Of a DNA stretch of 64,000 nt, positions 1-7,094 are shown one piece after another. Source of the DNA: Raoultibacter phocaeensis (GTDB lineage Bacteria; Actinomycetota; Coriobacteriia; Coriobacteriales; Eggerthellaceae); assembly GCF_901411515.1 (NCBI RefSeq), contig NZ_CABDUX010000001.1:620001-684000 (forward strand), written 5' to 3'. The position numbers and the translations under genes are program-made. The first letter of the stretch is position 1, and the number at the start of each line of letters is the position of its first letter. The notes beneath the pieces were generated by a model. It had not been told where the DNA came from, did not search any database, and saw nothing but the letters and a program-made list of their open reading frames with translations.

Positions 1-72
1 TCGGTTTTGGTAGACGAGAGCGGAAAGCCAGTCATCACCCCTGCCGACGCCATCGTATCCATTTACGAATAG
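1..72 (+). CDS. C-terminal end of an unidentified protein (cut by window start)
   Basis: An open frame runs from the first base to a TAG stop and gives 23 residues ending in ...AIVSIYE. It is followed after 17 bp by a strong terminator hairpin, as expected for the end of a real gene. The fragment is too short to name a family. Confidence 0.6.
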   Translation, partial: SVLVDESGKPVITPADAIVSIYE

Positions 73-89
73 CCGCACCATCGCCGAAA

Positions 90-122
90 GCAGCCGGGCA
101 TACATCCGGCTGCTTCTTTTTT
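90..122 (+). terminator. Rho-independent terminator
   Basis: The 8-bp arms GCAGCCGG and CCGGCTGC enclose an 8-nt loop and are followed by a T-rich tail (TTCTTTTTT). It closes the gene that ends at 72. Confidence 0.85.
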
Positions 123-299
123 CCAAGTTGGCACGACAACCGACAGGCGAATCCTTCGCGCGCTTTTTGCCACACGGCTCGATGCACCAGATCAAACGCA
201 TGTCAAACACTTTCGACACCGCTAAAATACAAGTGTCAAAGCCATTTGGTGGTATGGTGTCTTTCATCATGGCACTCTCTTATAGGCGAAAGGAACGCA

Positions 300-866
300 G
301 TGGAACTCGGCAATCAGATTCGGAACTATCGCACGGCAGGTGGACTGTCCCAGGAAGACCTCGCAGCGAAGATTTACGTTTCGCGGCAGACGATCTCGAA
401 CTGGGAAACAGATCGTACGTATCCGGATGTGCAAAGCCTGCTTCTGCTGAGCGCGCTTTTCGACGTAACGATAGACGAATTAGTCAAAGGAGATGTCAAA
501 GCCATGAAAGAAGCCGTTGATGCGAACAAGATGAAAAAGCTCAGCTACGTGATGTTGGCGGGCATGGTATTGAGCGTCGCGCTGATCGGGCCATGCTTCA
601 AGCTGTGGGGGTGGATGGGGCTTCTCATTCCTCTTGCAATTTGGGCGGTCGCGCTAGTAAGTTCGATCATCGTCGACCGGATGAAGAAACAGCACGATAT
701 AAAAACGTTTTCTGAAATCCTCGCGTTCATGGAAGGCGAGCCCGTGGACCGCGAAAAGGCCGAGCGGGAGCGCAAACACCACCTGCTCACGAAAACGCTC
801 CTCGTTATCGGCATCGGAGTGGCTGCCGGTCTCATCGCATTCGCGAGCCTTGCGCTGTTCGGGTAG
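300..866 (+). CDS. Membrane-anchored XRE-family transcriptional regulator
   Basis: The product is 188 aa. An N-terminal helix-turn-helix of the XRE/Cro type (LSQEDLAAKIYVSRQTISNWE, about residues 17-37) is followed by a charged linker. Then come three predicted membrane helices (about 78-98, 102-122 and 165-187), so the DNA-binding domain faces the cytoplasm while tethered to the membrane. I chose the GTG at 300 because the helix-turn-helix begins right after it and an AAAGGA box lies just upstream. An in-frame TTG at 246 would add 18 unlikely residues. It is a single gene ending at a bidirectional hairpin. The signal it senses is unknown. Confidence 0.85.
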   Translation: MELGNQIRNYRTAGGLSQEDLAAKIYVSRQTISNWETDRTYPDVQSLLLLSALFDVTIDELVKGDVKAMKEAVDANKMKKLSYVMLAGMVLSVALIGPCFKLWGWMGLLIPLAIWAVALVSSIIVDRMKKQHDIKTFSEILAFMEGEPVDREKAERERKHHLLTKTLLVIGIGVAAGLIAFASLALFG

Positions 867-951
867 CACGCGGCACCCGGCACGCAGCGTGTGAGCCGTG
901 TAGGAAGCAAAGCCACCGACCGATCGTCACACAGCAATGCACAGGACCCAA

Positions 952-977
952 AGCGCCCGCCATAAACGGCGGGCGCT
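952..977. terminator. Hairpin between convergent genes
   Basis: The arms AGCGCCCGCC and GGCGGGCGCT form a perfect 10-bp stem with a 6-nt loop. It lies between the XRE gene (plus) and the TetR gene (minus). There is no long T run, so it is only terminator-like. Confidence 0.55.
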
Positions 978-1007
978 CTCTGTTCGATCTGACACCGCCA
1001 AACTAGC

Positions 1008-1610
1008 CTACACACCACGATGCATCTTGCTGGGCGCTTCGATCTGCAAAGCACGGAACAGACGGTCGGGAACGAGGCTGACCAGGTCATCGGTCCATTG
1101 AGCAAGGTTCGTCGGTTGATCGGACCGAAACCAGTCGTTGAGCACTTCGCATTCGAGCTTTGAGAATATCTCCACCAGAAACATCATGTTGTGATCGACC
1201 GACATGTGGCGGTATTTCTCGAGCGTTTCAAGCAGTACGGTCTTTCGGTTTTCGGGCATAACGGTCTGGCCGAACGGGGTGTTGATGCTGTACTGGATCG
1301 ACTTACGGTAAAAATCACGTTCTTGGGCAATGAGGCGCAAATGATGGTAGTACCCCGTCACCCAATCGATGGTGCGGCCTATCTCGTTGAGATAGAACTG
1401 ACGACAGAAGATCGAATGCCACCAAGGTATATCGTACTTGCTTTCGAAATGCCGATAGAAGGTCTGCCGCGACACGCCGGCGTTGGCGCAGATTTCCGAT
1501 ATCGTGATCTGATCGAGCGACTTGTTCACGCCATGGAGTATCTTCATCTTCGTTTTGATGTCGGGGGATTCGAATATATCGTTTCCATGAGCAAGATCCA
1601 TCAGCATGCA
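1008..1610 (-). CDS. TetR/AcrR-family transcriptional regulator
   Basis: The product is 200 aa. The N-terminal TetR helix-turn-helix is clear (ITISEICANAGVSRQTFYRHF, about residues 34-54). The C-terminal ligand-binding part is divergent and gives no substrate hint. The ATG at 1610 fits the domain start, and the longer frame upstream adds an arginine-rich tail that is probably not translated. It is divergent from the amidinotransferase/creatininase operon, with a 31-bp perfect dyad between them at 1762-1792. It may therefore control that operon and itself, which is inference from position. Confidence 0.8.
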   Translation of the reverse strand, partial: CMLMDLAHGNDIFESPDIKTKMKILHGVNKSLDQITISEICANAGVSRQTFYRHFESKYDIPWWHSIFCRQFYLNEIGRTIDWVTGYYHHLRLIAQERDFYRKSIQYSINTPFGQTVMPENRKTVLLETLEKYRHMSVDHNMMFLVEIFSKLECEVLNDWFRSDQPTNLAQWTDDLVSLVPDRLFRALQIEAPSKMHRGV

Positions 1611-1761
1611 ATCACCCACCGTTCCTGCTCGCTTTGCGGCACGTGAGCCACTGCGACAGAGAAACCTTACCACATACGTTTTGTTGAGATTCGAAGCGAC
1701 GAACAGACAACGTTTTCGCTTTGTCTTAAGCGTACTACATTACCGTCTTTCATTCCCCCTT

Positions 1762-1792
1762 CGCGTGACAAATCCATGCGATTTGTCACGCG
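1762..1792. promoter_or_regulatory. Long perfect dyad, candidate TetR operator
   Basis: The 13-bp arms CGCGTGACAAATC and GATTTGTCACGCG flank a 5-bp centre. The site sits in the 364-bp gap between the TetR gene and the amidinotransferase operon. This is the expected place and form for a TetR-family operator. The rest of the gap (1611-1974) holds no gene I can support. Confidence 0.6.
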
Positions 1793-1942
1793 CTTCGTAC
1801 GACGTTGTCTCGCTGTCATGATTTGGCGACAAGCCATGATTCTGCTGGATGGCAGAGCGGAACAAACACCGCCGCCCGCCTCTTGGCATACGCCTCGAAA
1901 ATTCTGAAAATGAACGCACCGAAGCACGGAAACCCAAATCTT

Positions 1943-1959
1943 GGAAGGCGCCGCCTTCC
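1943..1959 (+). other. Leader hairpin before the amidinotransferase ribosome site
   Basis: GGAAGGC and GCCTTCC pair around a 3-nt loop (GCC), directly followed by GGAAAGGAG and the start codon. The same hairpin is in copy 2. It could stabilise the mRNA or tune translation. No known riboswitch is recognised. Confidence 0.5.
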
Positions 1960-1974
1960 GGAAAGGAGACTGTC

Positions 1975-3123
1975 ATGGCGAAGATAGTCAGCTCTTGGAA
2001 CGACTGGGACCCGCTGAAGCACGTCATCGTGGGCAGGTGCGACAACTCGATGATCCCGCCCGAGGAGCCCGCGACCTCCGAGAAGGTGCCCGTCGACTCC
2101 GAGATGCGCGGCATGTGGGGCCTGCGCCCGCTGGCCACCGTCGAGCGCGGCAACGAGTGCCTCGAGAACCTCGTTAAGATCCTCGAGGACCGCGGCGTGA
2201 AGGTCGACCGCCCGACGCCCCTGCAGTGGAACCAGGCCATCGGCACGCCGGACTTCCGCAACGACTCCATGATGACCTGCATGCCGCCCCGCGACATCCT
2301 GCTCACCGTCGGCAACGAGATCATGGCCTCCGCGAACTCCTTCCGCTGCCGCTACTTCGAGTACCTGGCCTACTGGCCGCTCATGAAGCAGTACTTCGAC
2401 GAGGACCCGGAGTTCAAGTGGACCCAGGCCCCCCGCCCGCGCCTCACCGACGCGTCCTACAAGCACAACTACTACGACGAGAAGATCACCCTCGAGGAGC
2501 GCCTCGTCCGCACCGCCAACAAGGACTTCGTCACCACCGAGGTCGAGCCCATGTGGGACGCCGCCGACGTGATGAGGATGGGCAAGGACCTCTTCATCCA
2601 GCACGGCCTGACCACCAACCGCGCCGCCATGGACTGGTTCCAGCGCTACTACCCCGAGCTGCGCGTGCACGCCGTGAACTTCCCGGGCGACCCCTACCCG
2701 ATCCACATCGACGCGACCTTCGTGCCGCTGCGCCCGGGCCTGATCATCAACAACCCGCACCGCAAGCTCCCCGAGGAGCAGCGCGCGATCTTCGAGGCCA
2801 ACGACTGGCAGATCGTCGAGGCCGCCCAGCCCGCCCACGACGAGCCGCCGGCGCTGTGCTACAGCTCGGTGTGGCTGTCCATGAACTGCCTCGTGCTCGA
2901 CCCCAAGACCGTCATCGTGGAGGCCTCCGAGGTCTACCAGCAGGAGCAGATGGACAAGCTCGGCATGAACGTCATCCCCTGCGACCTGCGCGACGCCTAC
3001 CCGTTCGGCGGCGGCCTGCACTGCTCCACCGCCGACGTCTACCGCGAGGGCGACTGCCTCGACTACTTCCCCAACAGGGTCAAGGACCCGACGCTCGTGC
3101 GCCCGGAGATGTGGAACGACTAG
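1975..3123 (+). CDS. Glycine-amidinotransferase (AGAT)-family protein, copy 1
   Basis: The product is 382 aa and collinear with vertebrate L-arginine:glycine amidinotransferase over its core. The catalytic set is present: Asp in EPMWDAAD (about 191-198), His244 in PIHIDATF, and the nucleophile Cys350 in GGGLHCST. Enzymes of this family move an amidino group from arginine, or another guanidine, to an amine through a Cys-bound intermediate, in the cytoplasm. Donor and acceptor here are not known. Start: ATG after GGAAAGGAG; an in-frame start at 1849 is upstream of the repeat and unlikely. It heads an operon with an EamA carrier, creatininase and BCCT carrier. Codon use is extreme, with almost every third base G or C, unlike the neighbours. 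That suggests transfer or very high expression. Confidence 0.9.
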   Translation: MAKIVSSWNDWDPLKHVIVGRCDNSMIPPEEPATSEKVPVDSEMRGMWGLRPLATVERGNECLENLVKILEDRGVKVDRPTPLQWNQAIGTPDFRNDSMMTCMPPRDILLTVGNEIMASANSFRCRYFEYLAYWPLMKQYFDEDPEFKWTQAPRPRLTDASYKHNYYDEKITLEERLVRTANKDFVTTEVEPMWDAADVMRMGKDLFIQHGLTTNRAAMDWFQRYYPELRVHAVNFPGDPYPIHIDATFVPLRPGLIINNPHRKLPEEQRAIFEANDWQIVEAAQPAHDEPPALCYSSVWLSMNCLVLDPKTVIVEASEVYQQEQMDKLGMNVIPCDLRDAYPFGGGLHCSTADVYREGDCLDYFPNRVKDPTLVRPEMWND

Positions 3124-3140
3124 GGCGGACCATTCGATTT

Positions 3141-3203
3141 CCGGAGTCGGATCCGGGTTGCCTCACGGCACTCCTTATCCGCGATCCGACTCCGGGCCAA
3201 CCC
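3141..3203 (+). other. Structured spacer after amidinotransferase copy 1
   Basis: CCGGAGTCGGATC (3141-3153) pairs perfectly with GATCCGACTCCGG (3183-3195). GGGTTG (3155-3160) is complementary to CAACCC (3198-3203) outside that stem, so a pseudoknot is possible. There is no T tract, so it is not a simple terminator. It could be an attenuator or a processing site. Confidence 0.45.
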
Positions 3204-3326
3204 GACACGGGCTCAACGCAACCACCACCTCAGCATAGATCGATCCTTTCGCACGTGCAGCCGACTATCTGCACTCGCCTCGGCATGCGCGCGAAAGGAA
3301 CCGACCGCAACCTCTAAGGGGGATAC

Positions 3327-4583
3327 ATGAACCCGCAAGCTAAATACAAGCTCAAAGGCTTTATCTTCATGTTCCTATCGTCGTCCGCCATGGGCGGCAT
3401 AGGTGCATTCGGCCGCTTCATCAACGCGCCGGGCGATTTCATATCGTTCGGCCGTAACTTCATCGGCTTCATCACGCTTACCATCGCGTTCTTCTTCATA
3501 AGCGGAAGCTTCAAGAAGATCAAAGAGACGCGCTTTTCGCCCTCGATGTTGCTTTCAGGCGTGTTCCTCGGCTTGCTCTCGGGCCTCTACGTCATCTCGA
3601 CGCAGTACACAACGCTCGCGAACGCTTCCTTTCTCATTTACACTGGCCCCATATACTCGACCATCCTCGCGGCGATTTTCCTCAAAGAGAAGCTCGACAT
3701 CAAGGGCATTCTCTGCATTGTCGCCGTGGTCATCGGCATGCTGTTCATCGTCGGCATCATTACTCCCGATGGCTTGACGCTCGATCTTGATCCAAAGTGG
3801 ATGTTCGGCAACATGATCGGCCTGCTCTCTGGCGTTGCATATGGCTTATACCTGTTCGTCGGAAGATACCGGGAAGACTGCAACTCGAACGTACGCTCAT
3901 GGTGGAACTTTCTGTTCGCGTTCATCACCATACTTGGCCTCATGGCGGTTGACAGTCTGCTTTCGGGCGGTTTGAAGTACACGGTGAAAGTCGACGGCGT
4001 ACAGCAGGTCGATGCCTCAGGCCAGATCATGACGGCGGATTGGAGCATCTTCACTATGGATGCCACGTCGTGGATCGTATGGGTCATCGCCGCGCTGGTC
4101 ACCGGATTCATCGCGTTTCACCTGCTTGCCTACGCCACTAAAATGCTGAAAGCCGGCGAACTCGCCGCGATCTCCTATCAGGAAACGATCATGGCCTCGT
4201 TGCTCGGGCTGCTTTTGTTCGGTGAAGTGCTCACCACGTTTCAGCTCATCGGCGGTGGACTCATCATCTTAGGAGGCGTATCGCAGATATTCTTTTCGAC
4301 GAATGCCGCCAACAAGCAGCCAGCTCAGCTCGAGGTTCAAGCTGCGGGCGCGATCGGAGCGGGTCCTGTCGACGGAGATTCATTGCTAGCGGAAGCCGAA
4401 AACGGTTCTCCATCCATCACCTGCAACGACAAGGCGTTGCCGCTCGATCACGACCAGATACCTGCTCGAATCGCGAGCACACCTCAGACCGCCAGCGTAC
4501 CGCCGACTGCCAGCGCATCGCCGACTTCCGCCGTGCCGCCAATCGCCAGCACACCGCCGACCGCCAGCGCAAAGGAGGACTAA
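3327..4583 (+). CDS. EamA/DMT-family carrier with Pro/Ala/Thr-rich tail
   Basis: The product is 418 aa. Residues 1-330 contain about ten membrane helices in the two-EamA-domain pattern of drug/metabolite transporters, with helix-end motifs such as NASFLIYTGPIYSTILAAIF. The last ~85 residues are hydrophilic and repetitive, with near repeats of PPTAS. The ribosome site of the next gene (AAAGGAGGA) is inside the last codons, so creatininase translation is coupled to it. Its position between an amidinotransferase and creatininase suggests transport of a guanidino compound or a product amine. The family itself does not fix a substrate. A paralog (19019-20173) follows copy 2 of the amidinotransferase. 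Confidence 0.85.
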   Translation: MNPQAKYKLKGFIFMFLSSSAMGGIGAFGRFINAPGDFISFGRNFIGFITLTIAFFFISGSFKKIKETRFSPSMLLSGVFLGLLSGLYVISTQYTTLANASFLIYTGPIYSTILAAIFLKEKLDIKGILCIVAVVIGMLFIVGIITPDGLTLDLDPKWMFGNMIGLLSGVAYGLYLFVGRYREDCNSNVRSWWNFLFAFITILGLMAVDSLLSGGLKYTVKVDGVQQVDASGQIMTADWSIFTMDATSWIVWVIAALVTGFIAFHLLAYATKMLKAGELAAISYQETIMASLLGLLLFGEVLTTFQLIGGGLIILGGVSQIFFSTNAANKQPAQLEVQAAGAIGAGPVDGDSLLAEAENGSPSITCNDKALPLDHDQIPARIASTPQTASVPPTASASPTSAVPPIASTPPTASAKED

Positions 4584-4586
4584 GCC

Positions 4587-5363
4587 ATGCCTGCGAACAC
4601 CGTTTTCATGGAAGAGATGGACGCGTTTACCTATCGCGGCATCCTCGAGCAAGACAATCCGATCGTTTTCGTGCCGGTCGGCGCATTCGAACAACACGGA
4701 CCGCATATGGCTATGTGCGTCGATGCTGCGCTCACCAAGCAAATGGCCGCATCCGTTGCCGTACGCGTTGGCGGCATCGTGGCTGCTCCCATCGTCTACG
4801 GCTACAAATCCCAGCAGCGTTCGGGGGGTGGGTTTCATCTTTCGGGTACGACGAGCCTCAGCGCATCGACCCTTATCGGCATGGTGAAGGAAATCGTGAT
4901 CAACCTCGCCGAAGACGGGGTGAGGCGCATCGTGTTTATGAACGGCCACTACGAAAACTACCAGTTCGTCTTCGAGGGGGTCGATCTTGCCACACGCGAG
5001 CTGAAGTTAGCCGGTATTGGCGACGTCAAGGTAATGCTTATGTCGTACTGGGATTTCGTCGATGACGAAACGATCGAGCGCTTGTACCCCGAAGGGTTCA
5101 CCGGCTGGGATCTCGAGCATGCCGGCGTCATGGAGACTTCGCTCATGCTGCTGTTCTACCCCGATTTGGTGGATATGGACAAGGTGGTAATCGAGCCGCC
5201 TGCCGACATGCCAAAATATGATATCTTACCAATTAATCCCGACTACACGCCGGCATCGGGATGTCTGTCGTGCGCCGCAGCCGCATCGGCCGAAAAAGGT
5301 CGGATTCTGCGTGACGCCGCAACCGAGCACATGGTGGGAGCTGTTCTCGATGAATTCGAATAA
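4587..5363 (+). CDS. Creatininase (creatinine amidohydrolase)
   Basis: The product is 258 aa, the usual size of Pseudomonas creatininase (about 260). The binuclear metal ligands match in spacing: Glu35 and His37 in FEQHGPHM, Asp46 in CVDAAL, and His and Glu in the NGHYENYQF segment (about 121 and 123). The GWDLEHAGVMETSLM and PDLVDMDK segments are also typical of the true creatininases rather than of other family members. It should catalyse creatinine + water to creatine, reversibly, in the cytoplasm. It starts 3 bp after the EamA gene stop, with its ribosome site inside that gene, and overlaps the BCCT gene by 14 bp. The operon has no creatinase or sarcosine gene, so the fate of creatine is open. 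Confidence 0.85.
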   Translation: MPANTVFMEEMDAFTYRGILEQDNPIVFVPVGAFEQHGPHMAMCVDAALTKQMAASVAVRVGGIVAAPIVYGYKSQQRSGGGFHLSGTTSLSASTLIGMVKEIVINLAEDGVRRIVFMNGHYENYQFVFEGVDLATRELKLAGIGDVKVMLMSYWDFVDDETIERLYPEGFTGWDLEHAGVMETSLMLLFYPDLVDMDKVVIEPPADMPKYDILPINPDYTPASGCLSCAAAASAEKGRILRDAATEHMVGAVLDEFE

Positions 5364-7011
5364 AGGTGATCCTGGGCGAGCCGCATCCTCAGCGACGACG
5401 AAAGCCCGCAAAGACGATATCGCCATACGGATCGCAACGGCGGCAATCGTTGCGATCATCGTAGGCGCGGCGGTAGCAAACCCGTCGGCTGCGTACGACA
5501 CCATCCAAAACCTCCGTACGTTCATCACGGAATACTTCGGATGGTGGATCGTCTTCGCAGCCTTGCTTGCACTGGTACTGTGCCTGTGGATAGCGTTCGG
5601 AAAATACCGTTCGATCCGATTGGGCGGTCCGGATGCGAAGCCCGAATACAGCCGATTCGCCTGGTATTCGATGCTGTTCGCCTGCGGGCAGGGTATCGGC
5701 CTCATCTTCTGGTCGGTAGCAGAGCCCATTCTCGTGCGTACCGATAACCCCCTGCTCGACACGTTCCCCGTCGGCGTAGATAACGGTGCCATGGCCTGGT
5801 CGTACTTTCATTGGGCCATCACCGCATGGGCCATCTATTGCATCGTAGCGATCTGCATGGCATACGCACGGTTCAACCGCGGAAAAAGCGGGTCGTTTCG
5901 CGGTGCATGCGAAGACATCCTGCCGAAGCCGATACGCCGCGGCGGCGGACTCGTCATCGAGTGGCTTGCCGTCATCACGACCATCCTTGGCCTTGCTACC
6001 TCGTTCGGATTCGCCTCGATGCAATTCGGTTCAGGACTGAGTTCTCTTTTCGGCATCGACTCGAATCTCGTGCTCAAGGTCGGCGTTATCGTGGTCATCG
6101 GACTTATCACCGCCCTATCGGTGTTCGTCGGCGTGCAGAAGGGAATGCAGCGCATCAGCAAGGCGAATTCCGTTCTTTCGATCGTCTTACTCGTGCTCGT
6201 CTTCGTGTTCGGGCCCACGTTGTTTCTTCTGCATCTCATACCTGAAAGCATCGGGACCTATATTCAGACGTTCGTGCCCATGAGCACATTTATGGAAACG
6301 TCGACAGCAGGAGGATTGGGAACCTGGTCCGATAGCTGGAACGGGGCATGGTCGGTATTCATATTCTGTTGGTGCTTTGCCTTCTCCCCGTTCGTCGCTT
6401 CGTTCATCGCCTCGATTTCTCGGGGCCGAACGCTGCGCGAGTTCGTCTTGGGCATCATCGGCATCCCATCGATCGTCGTAGTCGTGTGGATCGGCATCAT
6501 AGGCGGAACGGCGCTGAATTACGATGATGCCCTCGGCGGAGCCATCACTGCTGCAGTCATGCAGGATACCTCGTCGGGCTTGTTTGCGATGGGCCAAGCG
6601 ATACCTTATGTCGGGCTGCTCGTCGTAGCGATATCCACCGTACTTGTCGGCACGTACTTCATAACATCGATCGATTCGGGCGTTCATGCGCTTTCGGGCT
6701 TCGTCTCGACCGTCGCCAAACCGAGTCCTCCGTTTAAGGCCGTTCTCGTCGCCCTGATCGCAGTCGTCACGCTCGTGCTCTTGCTCCTTGGCGGCGACGG
6801 GGTGCTCGACACCATCCAAACGGGCACCATCGTCGGTGCGCTTCCCTTCACGCTCATCGTCGTTATCATGGTCGCTAACTTTATACGGGCTGTACGAAAG
6901 GATCCGCAAATCAGCACATGCGTTTCTGTTTTGGAAGGCGGTGAACCGCAGGCAGAAGAAAACTATGCGCTACCCGAAGGCCAATGCAGCACCACACTGC
7001 ACGATCAGTGA
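5350..7011 (+). CDS. BCCT-family betaine/carnitine/choline-type transporter
   Basis: The product is 553 aa with about twelve membrane helices. The family segment is visible near residue 340 (SVFIFCWCFAFSPFVASFIA followed by SISRGRTLREF), as is the early IGLIFWSVAEP stretch. The ATG at 5350 overlaps the creatininase end by 14 bp, so translation is coupled; an in-frame upstream start at 5218 lies inside creatininase and is rejected. BCCT carriers move quaternary ammonium zwitterions by Na+ or H+ symport or by exchange. Tight coupling to creatininase makes creatinine, creatine or a related zwitterion a reasonable substrate, but this is inference. Confidence 0.85.
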   Translation: MNSNKGDPGRAASSATTKARKDDIAIRIATAAIVAIIVGAAVANPSAAYDTIQNLRTFITEYFGWWIVFAALLALVLCLWIAFGKYRSIRLGGPDAKPEYSRFAWYSMLFACGQGIGLIFWSVAEPILVRTDNPLLDTFPVGVDNGAMAWSYFHWAITAWAIYCIVAICMAYARFNRGKSGSFRGACEDILPKPIRRGGGLVIEWLAVITTILGLATSFGFASMQFGSGLSSLFGIDSNLVLKVGVIVVIGLITALSVFVGVQKGMQRISKANSVLSIVLLVLVFVFGPTLFLLHLIPESIGTYIQTFVPMSTFMETSTAGGLGTWSDSWNGAWSVFIFCWCFAFSPFVASFIASISRGRTLREFVLGIIGIPSIVVVVWIGIIGGTALNYDDALGGAITAAVMQDTSSGLFAMGQAIPYVGLLVVAISTVLVGTYFITSIDSGVHALSGFVSTVAKPSPPFKAVLVALIAVVTLVLLLLGGDGVLDTIQTGTIVGALPFTLIVVIMVANFIRAVRKDPQISTCVSVLEGGEPQAEENYALPEGQCSTTLHDQ

Positions 7012-7033
7012 TACACAAAGTAATTTCGCTTGA

Positions 7034-7066
7034 AAGCGGGTCGAAAGGCACTCTTTCGACCCGCTT
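7034..7066. terminator. Bidirectional terminator between convergent genes
   Basis: The arms AAGCGGGTCGAAAG and CTTTCGACCCGCTT form a perfect 14-bp stem with a 5-nt loop. It lies between the BCCT gene (plus) and the flavoprotein gene (minus). Confidence 0.8.
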
Positions 7067-7094
7067 GGTTCTACCGATCAGAAACCGCTGAAAC

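Larger units (their letters stand above)
1937..3129 (+). repeat. Inverted long repeat, copy 1 (1193 bp)
   Basis: This segment matches the reverse complement of 20426-21618. It has the same length and the same bases everywhere I compared, including the flanks of the gene. Identity starts at AATCTTGG, 38 bp before the start codon, and stops 6 bp after the stop codon. It carries the leader hairpin, ribosome site and whole amidinotransferase gene, but not the promoter. Confidence 0.95.

Noticed and set aside
1816-3021. 401-residue antisense ORF on the minus strand across amidinotransferase copy 1, and the matching 437-residue ORF over copy 2
   Set aside because: They arise from the extreme third-position GC of the real gene. 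The products are His/Val/Asp/Gly-rich with no motif and no ribosome site.
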